Below are positions 35,669 through 47,870 of a stretch of DNA of 64,000 nt, piece by piece. Both the position numbers and the translations under genes were made by a program. Each line of letters opens with the position of its first letter. The stretch's first letter is position 1. The notes under the pieces are model-generated. The model did no database searches. It was given only the letters and a program-made list of their open reading frames with translations, and was not told the origin of the DNA. Source of the stretch: Arbacia lixula (lineage: Eukaryota; Echinodermata; Echinoidea; Arbacioida; Arbaciidae); NCBI GenBank assembly GCA_963669155.1, contig OZ022576.1, forward strand, positions 10,744,441 to 10,808,440. The letters are read 5' to 3'.

Positions 35669-37700
35669 AGATGACTAGCTACTGTATCAGACTGTTGGAT
35701 CATAGAGCAGCAGAGTATCTCTCGATTGTTTTCACATTCCAAATCTAAACCCTACAACAAATGGGTCTGGCTGCGGTGGCACAACTCATTCTGTCCAGGT
35801 TTATTCTGCGACTCCCTTACATAATACGCGTTGGAGAAGGGGAGATTAGGTCTCGTCAGACATAGACACGACTGTCCTGTATACTTGCAATAGAGAGGAT
35901 TGAAATGCCAAGAGCATGGAAACAATTCTAAAATTAATCTAGTTTTTCACCCCGCTCTTTGCGCTTTTAAGTTAAATTGGGTTAGCTAACAGTAATAGGG
36001 TGTGGATGGCATGTCAGACGTGATTCTCATTTTAATCTTCGAGATACAGTCCTTCAGTAAAACGATGTGTCAACATATTCATTAACTTTGTGCAAAACTT
36101 AACACTTTAATCAACCTTTCGAGTTCAAACTTCACTTAACGGAAAGTAAGAGAGGGGGACAGCTTTTCAAGCCCATGGAATCATTTAGAAGATTGCATTT
36201 CCAGACGAACGACAACTTCGTAGCTTTTGGTGATGGCTGCATCAAATTGAATCATGTTGTTGATTTATCTTCACTCTCTATTCGGGAGGGCAGTGTATTT
36301 TACTCGAATGGAATTGCAAGGCTATCGAAAATAGGGCAAATCAATAATAAACAAGAATACATATGAATGTTGTGATGCGGCATGGCCGAGACGGTTTAAA
36401 TGCCACCGCGGCCCATTGAAAACCTTCACACTCTGGTAAGCCTGCTATTGAATTCATTTGAGAAAAGGCCTGATTAATGCGTCGGTCGCTATACTTTGCT
36501 GAAACCTTATCGCGTCCCCCAGGTGTTAATAATGTTGCCATTCCGTTCATGAACCCCATTCAATAAGACCGAGTTATCAAGACCTCTCGTATGAATAGAG
36601 TCGGTAGACCAGTCAAAGGGGTCCAGAGGGAGATGTCAAAACTAATAACCTGGAAGCTGGGACGAAATAGAGCACCAGAATAGTATTCAATTTCCATCAA
36701 GAAGTGCTGTTAAAGGTGTACGTTTATATACCCTAGTTAAAAGTTGCACAAGGAAGATGCTTTTGGTTGATAACAAATCAGGAGCAAAAGCTGAAACAAA
36801 ATCTAAACATTCTATTATGCACATTCAACAGTGTAATATGGTGTGGCGAACGGAAAGTATTTCAGGGGAAAAAAGCAAAAGGACAGAGAAAATAAAAATT
36901 GACAAAAGCCTAGCAAGGTTCCTTTTTCCGAAGAGACAGCGCTAAATCCCAAAAAGAGACTGTGTGCTGATTTCACTGAGAAGAAATGGTGTACGGCATG
37001 AGTGAATAATATCAGACAGTCGGTAACCGAGTAATATTATTTGTGAATAATTTCGGAATACACGGACGTGGACTGAAACTGGCGCCCCTACTTTAAATAC
37101 CCTGATTCCACCCCTGAATCTAATACTAGTGATGTGCGGCTGGGGTTTCCTCCGTGGTAGTCATGTCACGGTGAATGATGGAGTACTTGTCCAAAATAGA
37201 GATTGAGCTGCATGTTGTACCAAATATACTTACTCATTTTTGGAATGATGTCTCCATGTTGTTCTGCATTCCATGTCATGGAAGCTCAGCCCTGATAACT
37301 GACCGCCATCCTACAGCTAACCTTACAGCACGATACTGACGGAAATTTAATTCAACGGATATCATGCATACATGTATTTATTTCGCTTTTATCTAATACG
37401 CAAGATATAGACTGCAGACTTATACTGAATATGCACACGTGATACTTGGCTACGGCGACATGACCAATGATGATGGGAGCTGTTAATCGGACTAAGTGGG
37501 TAAGACCTTCAATTTCTCATAACATGGTGTAGTGTCATGTCGATCCTTCTATCTTTAGATCTCTCTTAGATCTCTACATCTCATTCGGCAGTACATATTT
37601 TAAAACGGAAATTAATCACTTAATACGATTTATTTCGGGTGTAACTATTCGGTGCCTGTATATACCCCCCCCTCCCCCCCCCCCCCCCCCCCCCCGGTGC
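35669..37700. other. Noncoding, copy A
   Basis: No gene supported. It contains a ~250-bp block nearly identical in both copies (36357-36603) and a poly-C tract at 37666-37695. About 200-330 bp at its left end is missing from copy B. Confidence 0.45.
36357..36603. other. Block almost unchanged between copies, with tRNA A-box-like motif (copy A)
   Basis: About 247 bp differing from 57288-57534 at only two or three positions, while flanks differ much more. It contains TGGCCGAGACGG, close to the pol III A-box consensus, but no B box was found. Confidence 0.45.
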
Positions 37701-38200
37701 ATTAAAGGAATAGTTCGCCCGGAAATTAAGCTGGCTTCAATCAAGTAACGACGAAACATATCATTGAAAGTTTCATGAAAACCTGTCAAAGGATAAAGAA
37801 AGTTAGAATCTGTTACAATTTTATTTTTTTTGACGTCACGTACGAAGTGCTCTCCCATATGTTGTGTACAATTGTAAGTTTAGATGTTAATTTTCTCAAA
37901 ACGATATGCATCCTTTTAGTTGTGCGTTTGATACATCATTAGAAACACGTTTTAACACACATACTTATTTGAGAAAAATGTATTCCGTTGTAAAAAAAAA
38001 AAAAACGGAAAAGGGGCTATTATATGGAATCATACACCACATAGCATATGGGAGAGCATCTCATAAGTGACGTCACAAAATTGAAATTTCAAAAGATCAT
38101 AACTTTCTTATCCTTTGACGAATTTTCGTCAAACATTCACTTATATATTTCTTTCATATTTCTGCTTTTATTGAACTCAACTTTCAGGGTAGACCAGCCG
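37701..38200. mobile_element. Foldback element with ~155-bp arms, copy A
   Basis: The left arm (37701-37861, with tgacgtcacgta and gtgctctcccatatg) is the imperfect reverse complement of the right arm (38045-38200, with catatgggagagc and gtgacgtcaca). No ORF. The arms are diverged, so it is an old copy of a repeat family. Confidence 0.72.
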
Positions 38201-39898
38201 TTTAGATACCATACATGAGTGTTAATCAACTGATAATGTAGTCTCACATGCATTATGTGTTTATGTGCTCATTTTCTTCCATTAGGTGTATAATGGGTAA
38301 CTACAGAGCAAACATGCTCAGCCGTTCCACCATTACTGAATTCCTCTAAAATGTATCCGACCTTTCCGCCCTTTGGAATCTACACATTCACAATATCTGA
38401 TTTTTGCGTCAGACGGTCGTTGTCATTCCTCATTGCTACAGGTCTTCATACATGCAATTGTGGATCAGATAGTAGAGGATAACAATATTACCAATCTATC
38501 CCCACTGAATGTTGAAATCAGACTGTGAATGAATGATTAACTTTCTCAGATATTCTCTCTTTTTATAATTGTCCTAACCTTTCTATCGGCACATTCAAAT
38601 TAACGAGAAGATGGCGTCTACACATAGAAGGGAGCGTGGAAGCGACTTTTTTTTTCAGGCGAAATATTTGTGTTTGTGGGGGCGTGAAAGGGGTGGAGTG
38701 GTGGCGGTGCAAGAAATTGTAGGGAAAATCCTTTTCGCATTCTATTTTCCGCCGATATAAGGACCAAATATAAAACCACTCTGTGATCATGGTGATTCAT
38801 TATTTTTTTCAAACATGTTGATACTTTCTTCAATCTGTGACAAAATACAATTGCAGCGAGCTTATAAGTTATCCACCGCATAATGATTCAATCTCTGATG
38901 TTAAAAACCCGCTGTTATATCTCAATGTGTGAGAAATATCCATTATAGGACAAGGGTACATATATTTATATCTCTTTTTTCCCTTGCTTTATCAAGTGTT
39001 TTCCTTTTTTCGTCAATTCCAATTGTTAATATTGTTCTTCTGCCTCCATATTCTTCACTTTGTTTTAACATTGATGGAATGATACATATTTGGTTTTCAC
39101 CATTCATTCTGGAAAATATCCTGTATCAAAAACAAAAGTTGATAACATAGTCTTACTCTGCTAAATCTCCACGAGCCCTTACACCAGACCCAAGATTTAA
39201 GCGTCCATTAATCACACAAATCCACATGTCTAAATGCTTTAACCGTGTATATAGCCGGCTATAATATCCGGTTGATCTACTTTCAACGGCACCCATCTCT
39301 TGCTAACATGCCTAAATCGCGTCGGTTGGGACTACAGGGTACATTACCGACAATGCTTTACCGCCAGAAAAGGTTGTGTGTAATACACAGTGTTCATTGT
39401 TGTCATGGTTGTGTTTTGAATCAAGTGTGAATGGAAATGCGACAGTGACAAACAAATCTTTAATCATAAATGTCATGGCATCACTCTGGTGTGAACAGCA
39501 TTGAGATGGCAACAAAGGCGGGTTTTGTAGCAAAAGGTTAGTTTAAAGTATACATATTAGCAACAGTGCTTGCCTGTAAACAACTGTAAATGTGTAATAT
39601 GTTATGCATACGGATTCAAGAGAGAGACAAACACGTACAATGATGTGGCTTCTCATTCTTGTTATTATCCATTGGGTCCATAATGCGCATGTAGTGGCGC
39701 CTCAATAGAGCCGTCAGAATCAAATCAGGAGAAAGGGCAAACTACATACGAATGGCCCAAACCTCATTAACCTCTTCAAGTTCGATAATTCACGAGCAGT
39801 TATCCCCGATCCTGACGACCCAAGGCGAGACGAGAAAATTGCGAAATGCTGCTGACATGCGATATATAATATATAAAAGCCAGGAGAAAGCATCTCCA
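38201..39898. other. Noncoding, copy A
   Basis: AT-rich, no gene or repeat recognised. The right part, from about 39240, is well conserved with copy B. Confidence 0.45.
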
Positions 39899-40170
39899 TT
39901 GGGTTGACTTTTTCCTTCCGCGTTATCCCTGGATGCCATGCTTCTGATTACAAAGTGCCGCTGAGCCCTAGCAACTAGTCCCGCTCTTATCAGCCTCGAC
40001 GTCCAGCTACTCCCGAGATAAACACCTCGGATGGAAATGCTGTCGTCGATGCATTCTAATGGATTTGAAAATGCTTTTTTAATGCCTCTTAAAAGCATTT
40101 CAGTGCTTACCTTTCACCCTCAGTCAGTGTGTCAGTGTGCCTGATTTTTAAAATCATCTTATATTTGTTT
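39899..40170. promoter_or_regulatory. Paired conserved element, unit A1
   Basis: About 270 bp, repeated 582 bp downstream (A2) and twice in copy B. The core (about 39908-40020) is almost identical in all four. It contains an RFX half-site CCTAGCAAC (39967-39975), GATA-type TTATC sites and a GATTA. The spacer and distal ends diverge. A cis-regulatory module or short ncRNA is inferred. Confidence 0.45.
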
Positions 40171-40480
40171 GTATGCATTTTTTAAGCATATTTCCTCCCA
40201 TTGATGAGGGATTATTTAACATTTTCAACAGACAATGATAATGCACGATACGGTATATGCCTCGTCTAATCATGTGACAAAGCAAGTAATATTAAGTCGA
40301 TCAAGCAGAGTCTCAAAACCTTGATAATAGATAGTTCGTAGTGAGTATATAAACGCCATACGTAGCGAGTACTGGCTTTATTGGCTTATCATTCTTATAC
40401 TAATGATCTAACCATTTTGGTATAATTAATTTTAATTTAAGTATGCCCTAGGATATGAATAATTATATTGCCCGTGACCC

Positions 40481-40751
40481 TTGGGTTGACCTTTTTCCTT
40501 CCGCGTTATCCCTGGATGCCATGCTTCTGATTACAAAGTGCCGCTGAGCCCTAGCAACTAGTCCCGCTCTTATCATCCTCGACGTCCAGCTACTCCCGAG
40601 ATAAAATGCCTCAGATTGAAATGCTGTCGTCGATGCATTTTCTAATGCATTTGAAATGTATTTTTGTATGCTATTCTAAAAGCATCTTAATGCCTTCCTT
40701 TCGCTCTTAGCATTCTTAGTGTGCCTGGTTGAATCATTCTATATTTGTGCT
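40481..40751. promoter_or_regulatory. Paired conserved element, unit A2
   Basis: Second unit. It differs from A1 by about one base in the ~110-nt core and much more beyond it. RFX half-site at 40550-40558. Confidence 0.45.
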
Positions 40752-43700
40752 CCTTTACTGAACATAATATGGAATCTTTTGATGTTTTTTCTTAATAAAT
40801 CTAAGCTGATTTTGTTCATATTAATATCTGTAATAGATCATATGGACGTTCAGTTGCACGAATATTTGTCATGGTGCTAAAGCGAAATGCATGATTTAAC
40901 ATAACAAGATACTAGGAAATGTAAAAATACAAGAAAAGTTTTATATCATGTAGCCATGTAGCATATACATTTTTGTAGTCTAAACGAAAGATGATGTTGC
41001 CAATTCTCAACCTGGAAATACAATTTTTAAAAATAGATTATCATTATGAAGAGAAGAACAATGGTGGTAACAAGAAATATTATCAAAGGATCATGTAAAT
41101 CATAATCATGTATACACTTTTTATCTCCTATGTACCTATGTAATATCAATGACAATGCATGCTCTACTATAACGCTATGCAAAAGGACACCCTGAAATTG
41201 AGTTACAGCTGTTAAATGAATTAGATTAACCGAGTTTTCCTCCATAATCAATACCTTGTCTCTAGGCTTTCCATGTCACAATCAGAGGGAGCAGGTTGGG
41301 AAGGTAGACAACACAAAGTTGTATGAGCGTGCAAGGAACAAGGAGAAGTGAGAGATGGAGAAGTTGGCTAGCTCGTTTCCATATTTCATCTAACTTTCAT
41401 CTAACCCTGCCACAATTAGTATCTGCATTGTGCATTGAGTATTGTTTTACCGCCATAATATCAGTGATGAATGAAGGTTATGTCATTAGATGAAAACTGA
41501 CAAGATGATTTGAATCTTGTTTCCTGTGATGCTTAATTTTTAAATGCGACACCCGTCGGTGTGTGTACGTCATGCATGCATGTCAATTATTTCAACCTGA
41601 TCTGATGTGTATCAAGTGTTTGCCCGGTCATGAAATTGGCGTCAAGGGATATTAATCTCAGACATGTATCCATTTCGAGTGATCTATATTAGGCCTTATA
41701 ATGTATTGTGAAAAATGCCCAAGTTTGGCGCCCCATCCGCGATATGCAATATGAAACACGAACAGTGTTATATTCTCGGGCAAATTCAATGGGAAGAGTA
41801 CATACTGTCATCAAATATGCTTGCTCTGAATTAGGAAAGAAGACCGACAATGCATGAACAGTGATGAGCGAATGGGAAATAGCATATCGAATTTAGTGTT
41901 TGTATTCTTCGAGTGGAAGATGAAAATGATAACAAAAAAGATGAAAGCAAAGGGCAAAATAATCGGGAGGAGAGAGAAGAGAGAGAAAGGAAGGATGAGG
42001 CACGTAGGAAGTAGAGAGGGAACGCCAAAGATGAAGACAAGGCAGACACAGAGAGAAAGAAGAGAGGGAAAGAGAAAGCAAAGAGTGAGAGTTGAAGAAG
42101 AAAAAGAAGGAGGAGGAGAAGGAGAAAAAGAAGAAGAAGAAGAAGGAAGAGGAGGAGGAGGAGGAGAAGGAGGAGAAGAAGGAAGAGGAGGAGGAGAAGG
42201 AAGAGGAGTAGAAGAAAAAAATAGAGGAAGAAGAAGAAGAAGAAGAAGAAGAAGAAGAAGGAGAAGAAGAAGAAGAAGAAGAAGAAGAAGAAGAAGAAGA
42301 AGAAGAAGAAGAAGAAGAAGAAGAAGAAGAGACCGTAATGGTAGAAAAAGAAAGGAGATGATGAAACAAAAACAAACACACAGAAATAGACTGTGACCAA
42401 ACGAGAGAGAGGGGTGAAGTTAGCAGAAAGGGGGAGGGAGACAGATCGAGGGAGGCGGATTGATATATCATTGGACGTACTAACTGGGAAGAGATGCTTT
42501 GTAGAACTCACGTTTCACCACCTTGCGCGCGAAATGTCACGATCACGACGATATCTGATCCCGTGGCAAACATTAGATATCAATCACATTCGTCTGCTGG
42601 TAGTCTATCATTAGGGAGAATGATTTGTTATTCGGCTCCTTTTCTCATCATCTCTTAGGTCAAACAGTTAAACATCCTATAATATGATCAAAGTGGATTC
42701 CTTTCTTATTTTGTTCTCAACGACGAAACTAATCTTTTGTATTAACACATTCATTTTTATCCTAAAAATGTACATTAAAGTTCTTTGATGGGTGAATTGA
42801 GAAACAAATAGAGTATATTTCTTCAATTCAATATTTTTGTTGTATTGAGAAAAAAAACAAAAATAGAAGATAATAAAGAACAAACGTGAAACATGGCGTC
42901 AAGCCTTGTACTCACATCGTTGCCATCCCGAGTATTGTAAACAATCCTACTAAATGAAAAATAAATATTTCTCTTTATCCATGTTTGCACCTGAACGTGG
43001 ATAATGACAAATAATTGGTCTCGATCCGACATGTCTCTACAAATGGCGAAATAGCGACAGTGATGCTACGCCAAATAATGATTCTATTGTTTGCCTGTTG
43101 CATCTCGTAAGTACATTTTGTAACTCAGTGACTAAATTGATGCCCTTATATGACCAATAGTGGTCACACTTCTGTTGATTTTCGATACTCAATCTTAAGG
43201 TCTTGCTTGTAGAGAAAAGCGAATTGATCAAAGTAGTAGGCTTGAATCAAAGGGCTGAAATATGAATGAATGTCTAATGTGACAAGGGGTTGCCATGAGA
43301 ACTTCTAAAATACCAAGAAAAGTTCTTAAGACATAATACGCATGTCATGTTGTTTACATTGATTGTTACCACACTTGTACTGATATGTTATATCCCCCTT
43401 TTTTTCTTTCCATGATCGAAGACATAATGCTCTCCATCCCTCCCACTTCTCTCAACTAGAAATAAGCACCATAAGCAACAAAGTGTCTTAGTTGGTTTAT
43501 ATTTTTGTATCATATCACATACTACTAGGAATCGAAAAAGAAACAAATAAATGTAGTACTGAAAATACGCACTCTGATCTTATTCTTAGTCTCCAGAGTT
43601 CATATTCCTAATGAGATGCAAAAGTCAAGTTCCATCCGTGACTTTTCTTGGGTGTTGGGTTAAGTTGTTAGGTGTACCTTTGTACGACATTTTTATCGTG

Positions 43701-43800
43701 CCATGCCAACTATTGCCAACGTAATCTTCTTGCATCTACTGTAAGCATGGTAAGGTTCTTGTGCCCCCATTCCCACGTCCCATCAGCATATATGCAATAC
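40752..43800. other. Noncoding, right end of copy A
   Basis: No gene supported. It holds the purine/GAA tract at 42050-42331. The stretch 43414-43800 has no counterpart inside the window. Confidence 0.45.
42050..42331. repeat. (GAA)n/(GGA)n purine tract, copy A
   Basis: Irregular GGA/GAA sequence ending in about 95 bp of mostly pure (GAA)n. Arg, Glu and Ser-rich ORFs here are artefacts. Confidence 0.95.
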
Positions 43801-44000
43801 NNNNNNNNNNNNNNNNNNNNNNNNNNNNNNNNNNNNNNNNNNNNNNNNNNNNNNNNNNNNNNNNNNNNNNNNNNNNNNNNNNNNNNNNNNNNNNNNNNNN
43901 NNNNNNNNNNNNNNNNNNNNNNNNNNNNNNNNNNNNNNNNNNNNNNNNNNNNNNNNNNNNNNNNNNNNNNNNNNNNNNNNNNNNNNNNNNNNNNNNNNNN
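43801..44000. other. Assembly gap, 200 N, between copies A and B
   Basis: Exactly 200 N. Copy B starts at the first base after it. Confidence 0.98.
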
Positions 44001-44610
44001 CTATCCTAAATGTTATTGGCTGATTCCCCTGTCCAAACTTGCCTATCATTCCATGTTACCACACTTTCCGCCCGGTAGGTCACAGCCAATCTTCAACACA
44101 TCCTCCGCCTATCCGGAAGGTTCTGACAGCATAGCAGCTGCGTGTGGGCAGATCATGTTCAAAGGATGCTGATGATAATAGACAGCGTTAGCATCACCTT
44201 TGCATAAGCTATGTTCTATTTTATCCATAGGGAAACTCTTGCCTGTGTAATATGCGTATTCCTGATATCGCGAGTTTCTTTTCTTGAACTTGCTTTATTC
44301 ATGGTATGTCCTGGCAAAATACAAAGCCAGATTGAATAGAGATTTAGAAATCCACGCATATCGCCTAGCCAGATCATCTCAAAAGATCTTTTCCGAGTGG
44401 AAATCGGATATGGTTTATAATGGGATGCTCTTACTGTATTCATAATTGAGACGACTACACGCTGTCACTTTCGAGTTGCAAATGCTACAAAACATGCGGT
44501 AAAAATGTGTGTTTGTTCTTATATCACCCGAAAATGAAAAACTCCATCGTTAATCTGGACACTGAGTAATGGAACAGATAGACTATAAAGCAGTTATTTT
44601 GCAGAGAGAC

Positions 44611-44672
<62 letters not shown>

Positions 44673-45281
44673 TACTACGAGATGAAACCAAATGAAGATG
44701 TTCGGACAGTCCCTGTCTCTCTCTCTCTGCCAAACATGAGGAAGAAGCTGTTGACCGGAAGAGGAGATCGAGATCGTGCCGTTACCATGGCGACCCGCAT
44801 ACCAAACATGTCATATTCTATTCGCATTCTGACCACACAGATCGAGGGCGACTTCACCCTTGGCAAAGAGGACAACCGAGTATTGAGGTCGGCGCTAACA
44901 CCCACATTATTAGAAACACGTCCAAAAAGCAAACACTCGTCCCACTCGGAAGCTGCAGAAGAAATTGGTAAAGTGAATGTTACTGGTAACAGAAGAACTC
45001 GGCACAAGATCTAAAAAGTAGGTACACAATCTGCAGAATCTAAAGGAGGATGTTCTATATTCTTCGCTATAGTTACATGAACTACTTTAATTGACGTTTG
45101 TTCATGATAATCTTACACCTTCTCCAATTCCGTATTCATTCTCGTCAAACCTTTCTTCTGCTTTATCATTTCCTTTGCCAGCATGTTTGCTGTCGTATTT
45201 TATATTTTCTTTCTACTGTTCTAGTCACCTAAGCCATCATTTATTTTCTCTGTGCCCCTATCCCCAACTCCCCCCCCCCCC

Positions 45282-45348
<67 letters not shown>

Positions 45349-45458
45349 CGCTCACCTTCCACGCCCGCTTAAGCCTCCCCCCTCCCCTTCATCGTATTCA
45401 TACAAAATCGGGGTTTCTGCAATAAGTAATAGAGGAGTTTTACTTATCCGACACCTCT

Positions 45459-45514
<56 letters not shown>

Positions 45515-45652
45515 GCTTTCCATCTCTCTTTCTCTCTTTCTCTCTGTCTCTCTCTGTATCTCTCTCTATCTTCTTTCTCTCTCTACCCCTCCTTCCTGTA
45601 CTACATCCTCTATCTTTATGTCTGTCTCTCTGTCTCTCTGTCTCTCTCTCTC

Positions 45653-45694
<42 letters not shown>

Positions 45695-47102
45695 ACACCC
45701 CGCTACACACTCCACATCTCGTTGAGACAAGTGTGCGATGCGGGTGAGATCTACCTCACTCCCTCTTCCTGTTTCCCCACACTTTCACTCAGAACCTCTC
45801 AGGAAATTCACTTTGTCGTTCAGACGAGCTAATGTACAGCCACGTCTATCGCGCTCATCTCCCAATTACTATCATTGCGACATTATCTGTGCTGTTGTCA
45901 TGGCAAACATCTCTGTCTGGAAAAGTAAGGTTTGAGACAGACCTTGATGAGCAATTTTGATCAAAAGTAATACAGGTTGAGTATAGTTGTTTTTCAGAGT
46001 CTGCACATTATGGAAAGGCTTGATGCAGGAATGCTTAGATCAATAAGTGCAATTTGTAGTTCTTTAGTCATTACTTGTTAAATCGCTAAAGCCGCTAAGC
46101 GCAACAAGGTAGTGTAGTTTTATCACCCCGAAAAAGACAAGAAAACAGTCCGTCTTAAACGAATGTTGGTCTCAGACCCAACACGTGTTACTTTTCTTTT
46201 TTCTCTCCCTTTTTTACCATTTTCGACATCCAGTTTTTCTAAGTGATATGCATAACCACTTCGCCAAATCAACAATCTAACGACTGCAGTCAGACTTAAT
46301 AATCAATGTAGACGTCTGCCGCCACTTGTTGTATATTCATATTGCGATGTAGAAATCGCGTATGAAAATCGTATTCAGTTGCTTAAACGATCATCGCAAT
46401 TCCCACGCACTGCCTTCATCAAACATCTTGATGACTTTCAATTATTGATTATACGATGTCATGAAGCAATGGGAGGGGAGGGGTGGAGTTACTTAATGAA
46501 ATCAAGATACTTGTCTAGTGCAATCGATATATGCTGATGTCAGTCTGTATCATCTAAAGACGTTTGCGGCTGATTCCGTCTTGGATGTGCTTGCATTGAT
46601 AGCAGCTGTCCAAACGAGGACCATTGCTGTGAGATAATCCACCTTTGCGCCTTACGTTATCACGCACTCTGCCCTTTGCATAGTTGCGTCATTTATGGTT
46701 TTGTAACGTAGACCTATCGTTTTTGTAGTTAAACCTCAACGGCACTTAAACCAACATCATTGTACATGTAGATGCTGCAACCTTTTTATATTTTGGCGAT
46801 AGTGTTATGAAGGCGAAATAGGAGACTAGAGAGAGAGGGGAGCGGGAGACTAAAAGGAAATGGTTTTACCCAGTAAAACAAAACGTTTAAATCATTGGAA
46901 GGGGGGCAGTTGACTGAACGTGAAGATAAGAAGAGTTGAATGAAGAAGAGGAAGAATAAGGGAAAGAAGAGGAAAGCAAGAAAACAAGTGAGACATAAAA
47001 TATTCTGTGTGGAAGTGTGGAAGAGGTTTCTGGCACATAATTGGCAGAGTCGGGATTTGACGTTGCGGTCGGTGTGGTGTGTCCATCGGTGGGGGAGTTG
47101 TT
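44001..47102. other. Noncoding, left part of copy B
   Basis: Counterpart of A 23386-26442. It holds a (GA)n tract (44605-44669), the CT cluster (45269-45693) and the nearly invariant block 46516-46822. No gene supported. Confidence 0.5.
45269..45693. repeat. Poly-C/(CT)n microsatellite cluster, copy B
   Basis: Counterpart of 24615-25045 with different tract lengths. Confidence 0.92.
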
Positions 47103-47611
47103 AGAATACACTAGATATACAGTGATATGTCGAGTATGGAGTCAGCCCTCGGGTAAAATGGTCGGAATGTATCACCGTTAAAAACATGTGATGGGCTCCT
47201 TTTTTTGTATTGCCATTCACAGTAGAAACCTTCAAGGAAGGAGCCATATTTCTCATTCGGAGGAAGGTTGTAACGTTTGTACACCACTAGATCGTAAGTT
47301 ACACAGGTAATAATATAAATCCTGTAAAGCAGCATGTAGTTTGATGTAAAGATAAGCGTAGCCCTTTATGTGTTTGGTCAACTGCTTGTGTATGGGGACA
47401 GTTGTACCGTACATGCACCTTTCATGCGCGAATACACTTAATTTTGTTTATTTAAAGTTTTTCTTGTTTAAAACATTTAAAAATGTTCTTGTATGCAAAA
47501 CGAACCAACAAAGTAAACATCTAATATCGTCCGTTTTGCTATTCGTTTGCACACAACACATAGGAACATCAACAGGTTATGTTAAATATGTTACTCATTG
47601 CGGATAATTAA

Positions 47612-47754
47612 CTAGTGATAATCGTTTGTCTCGCAATGTATGGTCAACGGAGTCGAAAAAGATCACGACGTTTCGTGCTCCGCTGCAACACTTCGTCAGG
47701 TGATCTTTTTCAATTCCGTTAACCATACATCGCGAGACAAACGATTATCACTAG
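47612..47754 (-). ncRNA. Hammerhead-ribozyme-like palindrome
   Basis: Two 55-nt arms (47612-47666 and 47700-47754) are reverse complements with four mismatches, enclosing a 33-nt loop. On the minus strand the loop reads CTGACGA (47699-47693), a 5-bp stem II (GTGTT with AGCAC), GAAAC (47674-47670) and GTC (47669-47667), then GTGATC. GTGATC pairs with the GATCAC just before CTGACGA as stem I. This is the order of a type I hammerhead with a minimal ACGT stem III and cleavage after GTC. One extra A lies between CTGACGA and stem II. Three of the four arm mismatches become G-U pairs on this strand. Such motifs are known from Penelope-like elements and retrozymes. Activity is untested. Confidence 0.5.
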
Positions 47755-47831
47755 CCATAAACAGATTATATTGAACATAATCATGAGAATGATATTCAAC
47801 AAGCCATTACTCACACAGACACACACAGAGA

Positions 47832-47832
<1 letters not shown>

Positions 47833-47868
<36 letters not shown>
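47833..47868. repeat. (CA)n microsatellite in the copy B insertion
   Basis: CA repeat preceded by an ACAGACACACAGAGACA-type lead-in. Confidence 0.9.

Positions 47869-47870
<2 letters not shown>

Larger units (their letters stand above)
23386..43413 (+). repeat. Copy A of a ~20-kb duplicated segment
   Basis: Collinear with 44001-64000 in the same orientation. Corresponding landmarks: ctatcctaaatgttattggc at 23386/44001, GPCR ATG 30972/52359, RFX-half-site element 39899/60465, and the last window base 64000 at about 43413. Substitution difference is a few percent by eye (6 of 365 nt in the GPCR exon). Copy A extends to the gap at 43801; the counterpart of 43414-43800 lies beyond the window. 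Confidence 0.97.

Noticed and set aside
34796..35674. Similar minus (34796-35095) and plus (35486-35674) ORFs suggesting a small gene family
   Set aside because: They are the two arms of one inverted repeat read from opposite strands.
36376..36450. Possible tRNA-Leu/Ser gene (TGGCCGAG motif)
   Set aside because: No acceptor-stem complementarity, no anticodon arm and no B box; the A-box match is imperfect.
36341..36559. 72-codon minus-strand ORF conserved in copy B with one residue change
   Set aside because: The whole surrounding 250 bp is equally conserved, so there is no codon signature; no domain or splice signals.
39815..39850. CTGACGA followed by GAAAA, looking like a second hammerhead
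   Set aside because: The bases between cannot form stem II and there are no flanking stem I arms.
39790..40098. 102-codon minus-strand ORF conserved in copy B (60356-60664)
   Set aside because: The differences I could locate between the copies are nonsynonymous, the opposite of the GPCR exon. It overlaps the conserved noncoding core, which explains the similarity.
44682..45014. 110-codon ORFs on both strands of copy B
   Set aside because: A single-base difference in copy A shifts the frame, and both strands are open, so the open frames are probably incidental.
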